DNA from: Clostridium saccharoperbutylacetonicum N1-4(HMT)
Lineage (GTDB): Bacteria > Bacillota > Clostridia > Clostridiales > Clostridiaceae
Length of the DNA stretch: 64,000 nt
NCBI RefSeq assembly: GCF_000340885.1
Contig: NC_020291.1
Span: forward strand, 5,641,001-5,705,000
Reading direction: 5' to 3'
This document shows positions 28,376-38,201 of the stretch, piece after piece. Under the pieces are notes generated by a model, which was given only the letters and a program-made list of their open reading frames with translations, made no database searches and was not told the origin of the DNA. The first letter of the stretch is position 1. Each line of letters starts with the position of its first letter. The translations under genes and the position numbers were made by a program.

Positions 28376-28927
28376 ATGAATTTATTTGATGTTACTTTAA
28401 TAGGAATTGCACTTGCTATGGATGCTTTTGGCATAACTCTAGGAATTGGTTTAAATTCATTAATTAACAAAAAGCATAAATTGAAATTTATATTATCTTT
28501 TGCATTTTTTCAATTTTTACTTACATATCTAGGTGGAAGCTTAGGCTATTTATTCGATACTTATATTGCCACTATTCCTTCCATTGCTGGTGGTATAATA
28601 ATGGGTATTGTAGGTATACTTATTATCGTAGATAGCTTTAAAGCAAAGGAAAATGAAATTTTAACGAAAAATAGCACTTGTGTAATTCTTGGATTATCTG
28701 TTAGTATAGATGCTTTAGTTATTGGTTTTACAGCATTTCATGAAATTGCAAGTAATTTATTGCTTTGCGTTGATTCCATTTTAATTGGATTAATAACCTT
28801 ATTTATTTGCACCTTAGGATTTTTTATCTGCAGATATATTAAAAAGTTGAAATTTATAACTACATATGCTAATTTTTTCGCAGGAATTGTTCTTATATTT
28901 TTTGGTTTTAAAATGATATTTTTTTAG
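28376..28927 (+). CDS. mntP: MntP/YtaF-type membrane protein, putative manganese efflux pump
   Basis: A 183-residue protein with six hydrophobic helices in two related halves. The first helix has LAMDAFGI and the fourth SIDALVIGF, the paired acidic motifs of MntP-like exporters. The first half shows GIGL and GGIIMGIVGILIIVD, repeated in spirit in the second. MntP expels Mn(II) in E. coli; the related YtaF is sporulation-linked in Bacillus, and I cannot separate the two from sequence. AAGGAGAAGG precedes the ATG. It is followed 73 bases later by a Fur-family regulator on the same strand, suggesting metal-linked control. Confidence 0.78.
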   Translation: MNLFDVTLIGIALAMDAFGITLGIGLNSLINKKHKLKFILSFAFFQFLLTYLGGSLGYLFDTYIATIPSIAGGIIMGIVGILIIVDSFKAKENEILTKNSTCVILGLSVSIDALVIGFTAFHEIASNLLLCVDSILIGLITLFICTLGFFICRYIKKLKFITTYANFFAGIVLIFFGFKMIFF

Positions 28928-29000
28928 TTTTATATTTTTGAACAGCTATATTTATATGTGATATAATGTAATTAATATTTACTTGTTAGGAGATATAAAA

Positions 29001-29414
29001 ATGGAACCAAATGAAATTCTAAAAAGGAATGGGATTAAAATCACCCAAGGAAGAGTTGAAATTTTAAATATTCTAACAAATTCTGAAAATAGCTTGTCTG
29101 CTGAAAAAATATATCATATTTACAGAAACAATAACATAAATATTAATTTAAGCACGGTCTACCGAACATTAGAATTATTCGAAGAAAAAGGACTTACAGA
29201 AAAGATAACTCTTAATGATGGAGTATTTTCATATAAATTAAAAAAAGAAACCCATAGACATCATTTGCAATGTGATATATGCCATAAAGAAGTTGAAATT
29301 CCATGCCCAATGCTTCAAATACAGGAAATGGTTCAAAATTCAACAGGCTTTACTTTAACAGATCATGATTTAGTTATGAAAGGTGTTTGTAAAGATTGTA
29401 AAAAGAAACTCTGA
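29001..29414 (+). CDS. Fur family metalloregulator
   Basis: A 137-residue Fur/PerR/Zur-type repressor. The winged helix is at about 8-80 with LSTVYRTLELFEEKGL as recognition region. The metal-binding part has HRHHLQCDIC near 90-99, a second CPM, and a C-terminal CKDCKKK completing two Cys pairs for structural zinc. TTAGGAG precedes the ATG at 29001. Which metal or peroxide it senses cannot be decided; adjacency to an MntP-like exporter hints at manganese or iron. A Fur-box-like palindrome is present elsewhere in the window at 60146. Confidence 0.88.
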   Translation: MEPNEILKRNGIKITQGRVEILNILTNSENSLSAEKIYHIYRNNNININLSTVYRTLELFEEKGLTEKITLNDGVFSYKLKKETHRHHLQCDICHKEVEIPCPMLQIQEMVQNSTGFTLTDHDLVMKGVCKDCKKKL

Positions 29415-29427
29415 TTAAATAAAACTT

Positions 29428-29470
29428 AAAGGTGATCTTTTATGTTGCAGTAACATAAAAGATCACCTTT
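29428..29470. terminator. Strong bidirectional terminator
   Basis: A perfect 19 bp stem (AAAGGTGATCTTTTATGTT against its complement, five-base loop) lies between the convergent fur-family gene and ddl. Its outer arms supply T-rich tails on both strands. Confidence 0.92.
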
Positions 29471-29489
29471 TACTTTAAATTTTATCCTA

Positions 29490-30395
29490 TTATCTTACTA
29501 TTTTCATCGAATCTTGTATAATCATATCAATAAGCTTAGAAAAATCTATATTTAGTGCAGCTGCACTTTTAGGAATCAAACTATTTTTAGTCATTCCTGG
29601 AAGTGTATTTACTTCTAGTATATATGGAACTCCTTCTTCTGTAACTATCATATCTACTCTAGAATAAACCTCGCATTTCGATGCTTTATAGGTTGCTAGT
29701 GCCATCTTCTCAACTTCTTCATGTAGTTTTCTTTCTAACTCGACTACAACTTCCTGTGCTCCGCCATCCTCATATTTTGATGTAAAATCAAAAAATTCTG
29801 CATTTGGCCTTATAGCAATTACCGGAAACATCTTATCCCCATACACAGGACAAGTTATTTCATCACCTTTAATGAATTTTTCTATCATAACTTCATTGTC
29901 CCATTTAAAGGCTTCTTCTACACTTTTTTCTATATCTTTCTCTTCTTTTACAATAAATGTAGCTACACTTGATCCCCCATGAGTTGGCTTAACCACAACA
30001 GGATACCCTAATTTATTTATTTGATTATAATCTATAGAATCATTTTTCCTCAAATTAATCCATGGTGCAGTTCTAATTCCAGCAGCCACTAAAATAGACT
30101 TAGATACATCCTTATCCATACACATAGCACTGCTTAATGGTCCACATCCTGAATATGGTATTCCCAAAGTTTGAAGTACTGATTGAACAGTTCCATCCTC
30201 ACCAAATTGACCATGTAATGCTAAAAGTGCAAAATCAATTTCTTTAGTTTTGTTTATAATATCTTCTTTTTTATCTATGACAATAGGTAATACCTCATAT
30301 TTATTCTTATCTATATTTTCTATTATAGAATTTCCACTTTTTAATGATATTTCTCTTTCTGATGATATACCACCCATTATAACTCCAATTTTCAT
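29490..30395 (-). CDS. ddl: D-alanine--D-alanine ligase
   Basis: A 301-residue ATP-grasp ligase joining two D-alanines for peptidoglycan. The N-terminal GVIMGGISSEREISLKSG, LHGQFGEDGTVQ near 78, GYPVVVKPTHGGSSV near 130, the metal-site MIVTEEGVPYILEVNTLPGMT near 250-272 and the closing Ser-containing SLIPKSA are all present. GGAGGG lies before the ATG. It appears monocistronic. Its upstream region is shared with the terminator of nth and with repeat copy F. Residues that would mark D-Ala-D-Lac specificity are not evident, so the ordinary reaction is assumed. Confidence 0.95.
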   Translation of the reverse strand: MKIGVIMGGISSEREISLKSGNSIIENIDKNKYEVLPIVIDKKEDIINKTKEIDFALLALHGQFGEDGTVQSVLQTLGIPYSGCGPLSSAMCMDKDVSKSILVAAGIRTAPWINLRKNDSIDYNQINKLGYPVVVKPTHGGSSVATFIVKEEKDIEKSVEEAFKWDNEVMIEKFIKGDEITCPVYGDKMFPVIAIRPNAEFFDFTSKYEDGGAQEVVVELERKLHEEVEKMALATYKASKCEVYSRVDMIVTEEGVPYILEVNTLPGMTKNSLIPKSAAALNIDFSKLIDMIIQDSMKIVR

Positions 30396-30487
30396 TGATT
30401 CCCTCCAAAAATAATTAATTCTAATTTATAATAAGATTATTTAGCTTACTTGCTAACTTATACTTTAATTTTAATAAATTAATTTTC

Positions 30488-30533
30488 AAAATAAAAGAAC
30501 CACAAAGCCTTTTAATTTCACTCTATGTGGTTC
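30488..30533 (-). terminator. Terminator of the nth transcript, displaced by repeat copy F
   Basis: GAACCACA pairs with TGTGGTTC and is followed on the minus strand by TTTTATTTTG. It is the first terminator after nth but lies 330 bases beyond its stop codon because repeat copy F sits in between. Confidence 0.75.
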
Positions 30534-30560
30534 ACTTTAATACATAATTATTTACCTTCA

Positions 30561-30874
30561 TATAGATATCCAAAGCGAGAATTAGACTTATGCAACAATT
30601 ACTAAATCAGATACATTTATCTTCCACAGGACTAGTGAAATTTTCGCTGGAAGGTTCTAAGTGGAAGGTTGCACCCATTTCTGCATGTTCCTAAAGTAAA
30701 TTTATGACAAGCAGAAATGAAACAACCTTCCACTAATAACCATCATCAGCTCAATTTCACATGCCTGCTTCCAGAAAAATGTATCTAATTTCTAGTGTAG
30801 TGTTACAATTATAATTTCTCGATAATGCATACATATTTCATTTATAAGTTTGAGTATTAATTTGGATATCTATA
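30561..30874 (-). repeat. Palindromic MITE-like element, copy F (complete, inverted, 314 bp)
   Basis: Complete copy of the short form in reverse orientation, nearly identical to copy B, with perfect terminal repeats TATAGATATCCAAA and TTTGGATATCTATA. It lies across the 3' end of nth and provides that gene's last codons and stop. High identity to B suggests fairly recent movement. Confidence 0.88.
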
Positions 30875-31489
30875 CTTACATAATGTATTTAACGGACATT
30901 CACTACATTTCGGGTTTCTAGCAACGCAACATCTTCTTCCATGAAAAATTAAAAGATGATGCATTAAAGTCCATTCTTTTTTAGGTAGCTCTTTTTGTAG
31001 TTGTTTTTCCACCTCTAAAACATTATTTGAATTAGCCAAATCTAATCTATTAGATACTCGAAATACATGAGTATCTACTGCTATAGAGGGCACATTAAAT
31101 GCATTTGAAAGTACAACATTTGCTGTCTTTCTTCCTGCACCTGCAAGAGATGTGATTTCTTCCATAGTTTTTGGAACTTCTCCATTAAATTTTTCTTTTA
31201 ATTGATTAAACATTAATATTAAATTCTTGGACTTATTTCTATATAATCCTATTTGTTTTATACGTTCTTCAAGTTCATCATTTGTAATAGTTAAAAAAGC
31301 ATCTAAATCTGGATAATCCTTAAATAAATCCTTTGTAACTTCATTTACTTTTTTATCAGTAGTTTGAGCAGACAATATTGTAGCTACAAGTAATTGGAGT
31401 GGTGTTTCATAGTTCAATTCACATTTTGCATCAGGATATGCTTTTTTTAAAATATCTACAATTTTTTTCGTCCTTGCCTTCATAACCAT
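30857..31489 (-). CDS. nth: Endonuclease III
   Basis: A 210-residue base-excision DNA glycosylase/AP lyase. The helix-hairpin-helix with catalytic Lys reads SLAGAGRKTANVV, the catalytic Asp lies in VDTHVFRVSNRL, and the C-terminal iron-sulfur loop is C-x6-C-x2-C-x5-C (CVARNPKC, SEC, PLNTLC). AAGGAG precedes the ATG. The last four residues (RYPN) and the stop codon are read from the terminal repeat of element F, which lies beyond the cluster cysteines, so function should be retained. It is 11 bases downstream of plsC and likely co-transcribed with it. Confidence 0.94.
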   Translation of the reverse strand: MVMKARTKKIVDILKKAYPDAKCELNYETPLQLLVATILSAQTTDKKVNEVTKDLFKDYPDLDAFLTITNDELEERIKQIGLYRNKSKNLILMFNQLKEKFNGEVPKTMEEITSLAGAGRKTANVVLSNAFNVPSIAVDTHVFRVSNRLDLANSNNVLEVEKQLQKELPKKEWTLMHHLLIFHGRRCCVARNPKCSECPLNTLCKYRYPN

Positions 31490-31500
31490 TTATAGTCTCC

Positions 31501-32205
31501 TTATTTATAAACTCCTCTATATCTTTCTGGTAGAAGATTTGCTATACCTCTCATTAAGATATCCATACATCTATTATCATATTCATGTTTATCTTCTTCT
31601 TTTTCTTTTTCAGGAAATACTATTTTATCACCTATATTTATAACAATATCTGCTTCATGCCACTTTTCAGAACCCATATTTCCATTTTCACTAATAGGAA
31701 GTAATATATCTGTACCCGACATGCCAATTGGAATTATTTCTGCTTTCGCCATTCTTGCAAAAAGTAAAATTCCTTTTCTTCCTTCAATCATAGCACCTGT
31801 CCTACTCCTAGTTCCTTCTGGAAATATCAAAATATCATTTCCAGCTTTAAGTGCTTTAACAACCTTAGTTATTGCTTCTTTATCAGCTGAGTTAGGCTTA
31901 ATTGGTATATTTTTAACTATCTTAGTTCCTAATTGTGTTATTGGATCATCTGATAATTTTACACCTGCAACAAAATAAGGATCACTTTTTTCTTTTAATA
32001 CACGCTCTAAAACTAATCCATCTGAATTGCTTAAGTGATTACATACAAATATTCTTGGCTTATTAACCTTATCAATCTTTTCCATTCCATTTATTTTTAT
32101 ATTCGCATATTTCTTTATATAATTATCAACTATTATATTGGCAATTTTTATTACAAAACTTTCTGGTAACATCTTAATTATAGCAACTGTAATTGGTGAT
32201 AACAT
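31501..32205 (-). CDS. plsC: 1-acyl-sn-glycerol-3-phosphate acyltransferase
   Basis: A 234-residue membrane-associated acyltransferase that makes phosphatidic acid. The catalytic NHLSNSDGLV (H-x4-D) is near 57, and the glycerol-phosphate-binding FPEGTRSRTG is near 140, with PIKPN between. An N-terminal hydrophobic stretch anchors it to the membrane. AGAGAGG precedes the ATG. First of a two-gene unit with nth on the minus strand. Confidence 0.9.
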   Translation of the reverse strand: MLSPITVAIIKMLPESFVIKIANIIVDNYIKKYANIKINGMEKIDKVNKPRIFVCNHLSNSDGLVLERVLKEKSDPYFVAGVKLSDDPITQLGTKIVKNIPIKPNSADKEAITKVVKALKAGNDILIFPEGTRSRTGAMIEGRKGILLFARMAKAEIIPIGMSGTDILLPISENGNMGSEKWHEADIVINIGDKIVFPEKEKEEDKHEYDNRCMDILMRGIANLLPERYRGVYK

Positions 32206-32236
32206 CTTTTCGACCTCTCTTCAAGTGCAAATATTT

Positions 32237-32264
32237 AATGATCAATTGTCAATGATCAATTGTC
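32237..32264. repeat. Short direct repeat, two 14-base units
   Basis: AATGATCAATTGTC occurs twice in tandem and is followed by related CAATTATTATCAAT text. Similar low-complexity CAATT/TCAATG strings occur at 56549-56600 and 39125-39160. No function visible. Confidence 0.7.
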
Positions 32265-32341
32265 AACTTTCAATTATTATCAATATACATTATATATTTT
32301 TTAATATATCTATGCAAATGCCAATAAATATTTATATTTTT

Positions 32342-32390
32342 CAAAAGAAAAGGTGTGAAAATAAACCTTTATAGTTTCTCCTTTCACACC
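32342..32390 (-). terminator. Terminator after cysE
   Basis: GGTGTGAAA pairs with TTTCACACC and is followed by TTTTCTTTT on the minus strand, 18 bases past the cysE stop codon. Confidence 0.88.
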
Positions 32391-32407
32391 TCAATCTTCT
32401 CCATTAT

Positions 32408-32995
32408 TTAAATAACCATTTCATTAAAAATCTTCTTCTTACGTCCTTTTATATCATTAATTTCAATTATAGTTGAAGTTGGAAATCTCTCTATATTTTT
32501 AGCTGCATTTCCTATTGCTGTAGCTTTAGGAGGAACATTTTTTACTACAACCGCATTAGCTCCTATTTTGGCTCCTTTTCCTATAGTAATAGGTCCAAGA
32601 ACTTTGGCTCCTGTTCCTATTAACACATCATCTTCAACCGTTGGATGCCTTTTACCTTTATCTTTTCCAGTCCCACCTAATGTTACTCCATGATAAATAG
32701 TAACATTATCTCCAATCTCAGCTGTTTCACCGATTACTACTCCCATTCCATGATCTATAAATAGCCCCTTTCCTATTTGGGCTCCTGGATGAATTTCTAT
32801 TCCAGTTGTAAATCTTGATAATTGAGAAAGCAATCTAGCTAAAAAGTATCTTTTTTTCAAATAAAGGAAATGAGCCATCCTATATGATATTAATGCATGA
32901 ATGCATGGATATAATAACAGTACTTCTAATTTACTTTTAGCTGCTGGATCTTCCTTTAATACTCTTTCTAAATCATAATTTAGTTTCTTAAACAC
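32408..32995 (-). CDS. cysE: Serine O-acetyltransferase
   Basis: A 195-residue left-handed beta-helix acetyltransferase that makes O-acetylserine from serine and acetyl-CoA. The hexapeptide repeats are clear ([21 protein letters not shown], then [20 protein letters not shown]), with the catalytic His-Asp in IDHG and [18 protein letters not shown]. It is the short form lacking the long N-terminal helical extension of E. coli CysE. It starts at GTG with AAGGAG eight bases ahead. It is downstream of cysK and shares its T-box control and terminator. Confidence 0.93.
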   Translation of the reverse strand: MFKKLNYDLERVLKEDPAAKSKLEVLLLYPCIHALISYRMAHFLYLKKRYFLARLLSQLSRFTTGIEIHPGAQIGKGLFIDHGMGVVIGETAEIGDNVTIYHGVTLGGTGKDKGKRHPTVEDDVLIGTGAKVLGPITIGKGAKIGANAVVVKNVPPKATAIGNAAKNIERFPTSTIIEINDIKGRKKKIFNEMVI

Positions 32996-33140
32996 AGCTT
33001 ATTCTCCTTTTTAGTAGTTTTTAATAAAGTCTTTCACAATCTAAAATCATTGATTGATAAATTCTTCTAAAACCCTAACTAAACTTCTACTCACGACTCT
33101 CATATTTATTATAGAGAATATTCTATTATATGTGAGTTAA

Positions 33141-34052
33141 TTAATCATATAATCCCATTGATATATATTTTTCTCCACCATCTGGAGCAACAGCTAATAC
33201 TTTTTTACCTTTTCCAAGTTTCTTTGCTACTTCTATAGCTGCGTATATTGCTGCTCCTGAAGATATTCCTACCAATATTCCTTCTTTTTCAGCTACTGCC
33301 TTTGCAGTGGTAAATGCATCTTCATCTTTTACGGGAATTATTTCATCGGTATAATCATTTTCATAAACACCTGGAACAAACCCTGCACCAATTCCTTGAA
33401 TTTTGTGGCCACCTGGATTTCCCCCACTTAAAACTGGTGAATTAGCCGGTTCAACTGCAATTATTTTAATGTTAGAATTTTTCTTCTTTAAATTCTTCCC
33501 AACACCAACAATTGTTCCACCACTTCCAACTCCTGCTATAAATACATCTAGATCTGGTATATCCTTAAATATTTCTTCAGCTGTTGTTGCAAAATGTTTT
33601 TCTGGATTTGCAATATTTTCAAATTGTTGTGGAATAAAGAATCCATCTTCACTTCCTATTTCTATCGCCTTTTCTATGGCACCCTTCATTCCTTTTGCTC
33701 CTTCTGTTAATACAAGGTTTGCACCATACGCTTTGATTAAATCTCTTCTCTCTTTACTCATTGTTTCTGGCATTACAATTGTTACATTATAACCTTTTAA
33801 TTTACCAATAAGAGCAAGTGCTATTCCAGTATTTCCACTTGTAGGCTCTACTATTGTTGCTCCTGGCTTCAATACTCCTTCTTTTTCAGCTTTTTCAATC
33901 ATTCCAAGAGCTGCTCTATCTTTAACACTTCCACCTGGATTGAATTTTTCAAGCTTTACATATATATCTGCAATATTTTCATCCTTAATCAAATTACTAA
34001 GCTTCAAAATAGGTGTATTTCCAATCAATTGTAATACTCCATCATAAATCAT
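33141..34052 (-). CDS. cysK: Cysteine synthase (O-acetylserine sulfhydrylase)
   Basis: A 303-residue PLP enzyme that makes cysteine from O-acetylserine and sulfide. [10 protein letters not shown] near the start, the PLP-lysine segment [39 protein letters not shown] and GISSGAA are characteristic. The ATG at 34052 has GAGGAGG upstream; an in-frame extension to 34121 would run into the T-box terminator. First gene of the cysK-cysE operon. Confidence 0.96.
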   Translation of the reverse strand: MIYDGVLQLIGNTPILKLSNLIKDENIADIYVKLEKFNPGGSVKDRAALGMIEKAEKEGVLKPGATIVEPTSGNTGIALALIGKLKGYNVTIVMPETMSKERRDLIKAYGANLVLTEGAKGMKGAIEKAIEIGSEDGFFIPQQFENIANPEKHFATTAEEIFKDIPDLDVFIAGVGSGGTIVGVGKNLKKKNSNIKIIAVEPANSPVLSGGNPGGHKIQGIGAGFVPGVYENDYTDEIIPVKDEDAFTTAKAVAEKEGILVGISSGAAIYAAIEVAKKLGKGKKVLAVAPDGGEKYISMGLYD

Positions 34053-34107
34053 ATTAATATCCTCCTCAAATTTACATAATCCATATTGTTCATTTAGTAA
34101 AAAAATA

Positions 34108-34391
34108 TAAAAAAACTCCATCTTCTATAAACATATAGAGACGAAGTAACATTCGCGGTTCCACTCTAATTGGATTTTTACTAATCCCACTCAATTCAAG
34201 CACTTAAATATGCTATATCACTATAACGGGTGAATCCGGAGAATCTTACTATATTCAGACTTCAACTCCAAAGGGCACTTCACACAAATTACTGCTAAAA
34301 AGTTCTCATCTCTCTTTTCTCTCTGTAAACTTCCTTTATGCTACTTTCCTTTTTCATAGTTTTTAATTCTTACTGTTTTGATAGGGTTTAT
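34108..34391 (-). ncRNA. T-box leader, probably cysteine-specific
   Basis: The untranslated leader of cysK contains the conserved T-box GAGTGGAACCGCGAA (34152-34166), CCGTTAT upstream of it, and a terminator (34115-34147) ending in seven T residues. Stem I has AGAGAG-like text and a specifier candidate TGC (Cys) at 34275-34277. Uncharged tRNA-Cys would favour the antiterminator and switch on cysteine synthesis. The T-box is certain; the Cys specifier is inferred from the triplet and the genes controlled. Confidence 0.92.
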
Positions 34392-34397
34392 ATAATA

Positions 34398-34425
34398 ATT
34401 ATAGTCTATATAAAAAAAAAGTCAA
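34398..34425 (-). promoter_or_regulatory. cysK-cysE promoter
   Basis: TTGACT (34420-34425) and TATAAT (34398-34403) with a 16-base spacer, placed just ahead of the T-box leader. Confidence 0.85.
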
Positions 34426-34580
34426 CATTTTTTGATTGCTTATCAATAAAATGATTAATTTTTTATTAGAAATTTCTCCAGAATTTTATCCTTAAATTAT
34501 TTATTATTAATTTGTAATGTATCTATGGTTATGATAATATACATTAAGAATAAAATTTGTAGAATTGGAGTTATTAATAT

Positions 34581-36617
34581 ATGAAACTTTGCAAGGAATT
34601 TTTACCTATTAGTAGAGAGGACTTAGAAAAAAGAAAAATTGAACAGTTGGATTTTATTATTGTTTCCGGTGATGCTTATGTGGATCATCCCTCTTTTGGT
34701 ACTGCTATAATAGGTAGAACCCTTGAAGCCCAAGGTTTTACTGTTGGTATTATAGCTCAGCCAAATTGGCATGACTGTGAAGATTTTAAGAGACTAGGTA
34801 AGCCCAAGTATGGCTTTTTAGTTAATTCAGGAAATATAGATTCAATGGTTAATCACTACACTGCTGCAAAGAGAATAAGACACGAAGATTTATACTCTCC
34901 TGGTGGTGAAGCTGGCCATAGACCCGATAGAGCACTTATTGTTTATTGTAATAGAATAAGAGAAGCCTACAAAGACACTGCTATAGCAATTGGTGGTATA
35001 GAAGCAAGTCTTAGACGTTTTGCTCACTATGACTACTGGGATAACAAAGTTAGGAGAAGTATTCTTGTAGATGCAAAATCTGATTTATTAATGTATGGTA
35101 TGGGTGAAAAAACTATAATTCAAATTGCTGATTTATTAAGATATGGAGCTAATATTAAAAATGTCACTACTGTGCGTGGTACCTGTTACTTAACTAAAGA
35201 CATTTCTAATATTAAAGATGCAGTTACAGTTCCTTCTTTTGAAGAAGTGTCTACTGATAAAAAAGCTTATGGAAAAGCTTATAAGTTAGAATACTATGAA
35301 CAAGATTCTATAAATGGTAGAACTATAATTCAACAATATGGAGATAGATACTTAGTTCAAAACCCACCTCAAGAGGATTTAACTCAAGCTGAAATGGATA
35401 TGACCTACGATTTACCGTATACAAGAACCTATCATCCAATATATGAAGCAAAAGGTGGGATTCCGGCAATAACAGAAGTTGAATTTTCAATAACAAGCCA
35501 TAGAGGCTGCTTTGGTTCCTGTTCTTTCTGTGCCTTAACCTTTCACCAAGGAAGAGTTATTCAAAACAGAGGACAGGAATCAATTATTGAAGAAGCAAAA
35601 CTATTAACAACTCTGCCCAACTTTAAAGGATATATACATGATGTTGGGGGACCTACTGCAAACTTTAGGCATAGAGCCTGCAAAAAGCAAATAGAGCATG
35701 GTACCTGTAAAAATAAGCAATGTATGTTCCCTAGTCCTTGTAAAAATTTAATAATAGATCATACTGAATATCTTTCATTATTAAAGAAAGTAAGAAAACT
35801 TCCTGGAATAAAAAAAGTTTTTGTCCGTTCCGGAATTAGATATGATTATCTTATACATGATAAAAATGATTCTTTCTTCAAAGAACTATGCGAACATCAC
35901 ATTAGTGGTCAATTAAAAGTTGCTCCTGAGCATGTTGTTCCAAGAGTATTAAATCAAATGGGTAAACCTACAAGAGATGTTTATGATAGATTTGTTAATA
36001 AGTATTTTCAAATAAATGAAAAGCTTGATAAGAAACAATTTTTAGTTCCTTATTTAATGTCTTCTCATCCTGGTTCAGATTTAAATGCTGCAATAGAACT
36101 TGCACAGTATATAAAGCAAATGGGATATACTCCAGAGCAGGTACAAGATTTCTATCCTACTCCTGGAAGTCTTTCAACTACAATTTATTATACTGGAGTT
36201 AATCCTCTAACTGGAGAAGAAGTTTATGTGCCAAAAACTCCAGAAGAAAAAGAAATGCAAAGAGCTTTAATTCAATTTGCTGTACCAAAAAATCACCAAA
36301 AAGTAAAAAAAGCTTTAGTTAAAGCTCATAGAGAAGATTTAATAGGTAATGGAAAAGATTGTTTGATAGGTCTTACTCCTGGTAAGCTTGGCTATCAAGG
36401 GAAGAATAAAAATACTAGTAAAACAAATAATAATTCTGATAAAAATAGTACTAGAACTTCAAATAAAAAATCAGATAGTATTAAAAATAGTAAATCTAAA
36501 AATGCATCAAGTATTCAAACAAGCAATTCAAAGAGTAATTTGAATAGAAATGATAGAACTACAAAGAGCCAAAATTCTTCGCATAAAAATGGAAATGGCA
36601 AAAAAAGAGTCCATTAG
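34581..36617 (+). CDS. YgiQ family radical SAM protein
   Basis: A 678-residue protein with the UPF0313/YgiQ architecture. The N-terminal domain has [17 protein letters not shown] and [19 protein letters not shown]. The radical SAM cluster motif [10 protein letters not shown] (C-x3-C-x2-C) is near 310, and [13 protein letters not shown] follows near 525. The last 70 residues (from about 606) are a low-complexity Lys/Asn/Ser tail that probably is unstructured and may bind nucleic acid. Reaction and substrate are unknown for the family. A possible promoter (TTGTAA, 17 bases, TAATAT) lies about 35 bases upstream. The ribosome site is weak. Confidence 0.9.
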   Translation: MKLCKEFLPISREDLEKRKIEQLDFIIVSGDAYVDHPSFGTAIIGRTLEAQGFTVGIIAQPNWHDCEDFKRLGKPKYGFLVNSGNIDSMVNHYTAAKRIRHEDLYSPGGEAGHRPDRALIVYCNRIREAYKDTAIAIGGIEASLRRFAHYDYWDNKVRRSILVDAKSDLLMYGMGEKTIIQIADLLRYGANIKNVTTVRGTCYLTKDISNIKDAVTVPSFEEVSTDKKAYGKAYKLEYYEQDSINGRTIIQQYGDRYLVQNPPQEDLTQAEMDMTYDLPYTRTYHPIYEAKGGIPAITEVEFSITSHRGCFGSCSFCALTFHQGRVIQNRGQESIIEEAKLLTTLPNFKGYIHDVGGPTANFRHRACKKQIEHGTCKNKQCMFPSPCKNLIIDHTEYLSLLKKVRKLPGIKKVFVRSGIRYDYLIHDKNDSFFKELCEHHISGQLKVAPEHVVPRVLNQMGKPTRDVYDRFVNKYFQINEKLDKKQFLVPYLMSSHPGSDLNAAIELAQYIKQMGYTPEQVQDFYPTPGSLSTTIYYTGVNPLTGEEVYVPKTPEEKEMQRALIQFAVPKNHQKVKKALVKAHREDLIGNGKDCLIGLTPGKLGYQGKNKNTSKTNNNSDKNSTRTSNKKSDSIKNSKSKNASSIQTSNSKSNLNRNDRTTKSQNSSHKNGNGKKRVH

Positions 36618-36646
36618 TTCAAAGATTTTGATTTAACTCTAAAACT

Positions 36647-36689
36647 AAAATAGCCCTCTTAGTAATTAGTATTTATAAAGGGCTATTTT
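36647..36689. terminator. Bidirectional terminator between ygiQ-like and GNAT genes
   Basis: AAAATAGCCCT pairs with AGGGCTATTTT (11 bp, 21-base loop), lying between convergent genes, with T-rich bases on both strands. Confidence 0.8.
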
Positions 36690-36745
36690 ACAATTTTCTG
36701 TTTATTTTTATTGATTCATAATATATCAATGATATGTGTTCATTC

Positions 36746-37270
36746 TTAAAATTGTTGTCCCATCTTCGCACTACTTAATGATGATAATTCATACAAACAG
36801 GCATTTAGATCATTTTCTATATTAATTTCTCGCATTAAATTAAATCCACATTCACTATATAATTGCTTTAAATATTCTCTATCACCATAACAATCAAGTC
36901 TAAGGTAGTTTTTACACTTTGATATTGAGTACTTTTTAATCCATTCTATTACATCTTTAGCGTACCCTTTTCCCGTATATCTATCTTTGATTACAAGTTT
37001 ATGTATATAATATGCCGGATCACTATTTTCATTACTATTCCAAAATAAATAGTCATTATCTACTAATACAAATCCACCTACTACCTCTTTATTTTCCTGT
37101 ACTATAAACATTTCGCAGTTGGTATACTTCTTTAAAAACTCATCCTTAGATAAATATTTAGGATTCCACATTGGTTTTCCAATTTTAATAAGCCAATTTG
37201 CTTTCTCACGTAATAATTCCAGTAATATTTCGATTTTATCTTCTTTAATTTCTTTTACACATAGATTCAT
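36746..37270 (-). CDS. GNAT family N-acetyltransferase
   Basis: A 174-residue acetyltransferase-fold protein. The core strand FIVQENKEVVGGFVLV, the acetyl-CoA-binding HKLVIKDRYTGKGYAKDVIEWI (R/Q-x-x-G-x-G/A type, here DRYTGKGYA) and LRLDCYGDREYLKQLYSECGF near the end are typical. Substrate unknown. Monocistronic by position. GGAG with a few bases precedes the ATG. Confidence 0.8.
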   Translation of the reverse strand: MNLCVKEIKEDKIEILLELLREKANWLIKIGKPMWNPKYLSKDEFLKKYTNCEMFIVQENKEVVGGFVLVDNDYLFWNSNENSDPAYYIHKLVIKDRYTGKGYAKDVIEWIKKYSISKCKNYLRLDCYGDREYLKQLYSECGFNLMREINIENDLNACLYELSSLSSAKMGQQF

Positions 37271-37406
37271 TTATATTTTCTCCTTTTTGGGTATCAAGTC
37301 TTAATTTAACACCATAAATAGATTGTAACATAATTTGTAAATATCACATTATCAATTTTCAACTAACAAACTCAATAGCTTTTCTAAATTTATTCATATT
37401 TTTATT

Positions 37407-37449
37407 GAATCAAAAAAATAAGACTATAAATAAAATTACAGTCTTATTT
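37407..37449 (-). terminator. Terminator after the 218-residue membrane protein gene
   Basis: AAATAAGACT pairs with AGTCTTATTT and is followed by TTTTTTTGATT on the minus strand, about 45 bases past the stop. Confidence 0.8.
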
Positions 37450-37493
37450 TACCATTCACTTTTTACAATATGGTGACTAAAAATAATAATAAG

Positions 37494-38150
37494 TTATTTT
37501 TTTAAAGCCGTAGGTTTAAAGCTACTCAATACAAAATTCATAATCATTAAAAACAACATTTCCCCTATAACCGAATATGGGAAAATTTTAACTCCACCTA
37601 GAATAATAATATCTTCAATCATAACTATTGAAATTGCAATAATTATAAACCATATACCTTTTTTGTTAGCGTAAGGCCTATCTAACAAGATTACATTTAA
37701 AATAAGTAATATTCCAAGTAAAATTAAAGAAAATAAAAATAAATTTGTACTTTTATCTATTTCCAATATAAAACCATAGGAATAACTTACTTGTACAGTT
37801 ACCTTTGATATATAAATTATTACTCCATAAATAACACTAACTAATGCTGCAATAACATAACTGCCTCCAAAATTTAAAGTTTCTGATCTCAGATATACAT
37901 AGGTTATTGCAAGTACAATAAGTGGAATTGTTAAATGATTTAAAAATATTATTGATTTTAAATAATATGTTATATTACTGTTCTTAAGTATGCATAAAAG
38001 AAATAATGCTATATGTCTTAACAAAAATAATGTAACTACTATAGTTAAGTAAATTTTTATTTTCTTTGGTGAAACTTCTAAATTCTTTTTAATAATTGAA
38101 ATTGCTAAAAAAATTATAAGTAACAAAAACAAATAATATGCAAAGTTCAC
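37494..38150 (-). CDS. Hypothetical membrane protein, about seven helices
   Basis: I do not recognise a family. The 218 residues form about seven hydrophobic helices with short basic loops, beginning directly with a helix (FAYYLFLLLIIFLAI). A helix bearing MIEDIIILGG and a polar tail SSFKPTALKK close it. It is encoded 50 bases downstream of the lipid kinase gene on the same strand, so the two may be co-transcribed. A role in membrane lipid handling would be guesswork. Confidence 0.7.
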   Translation of the reverse strand: MNFAYYLFLLLIIFLAISIIKKNLEVSPKKIKIYLTIVVTLFLLRHIALFLLCILKNSNITYYLKSIIFLNHLTIPLIVLAITYVYLRSETLNFGGSYVIAALVSVIYGVIIYISKVTVQVSYSYGFILEIDKSTNLFLFSLILLGILLILNVILLDRPYANKKGIWFIIIAISIVMIEDIIILGGVKIFPYSVIGEMLFLMIMNFVLSSFKPTALKK

Positions 38151-38201
38151 AACGCCCTCTCCAATCCACAGTTCTGTTACTTATATTTATTATAATTTAT
38201 C

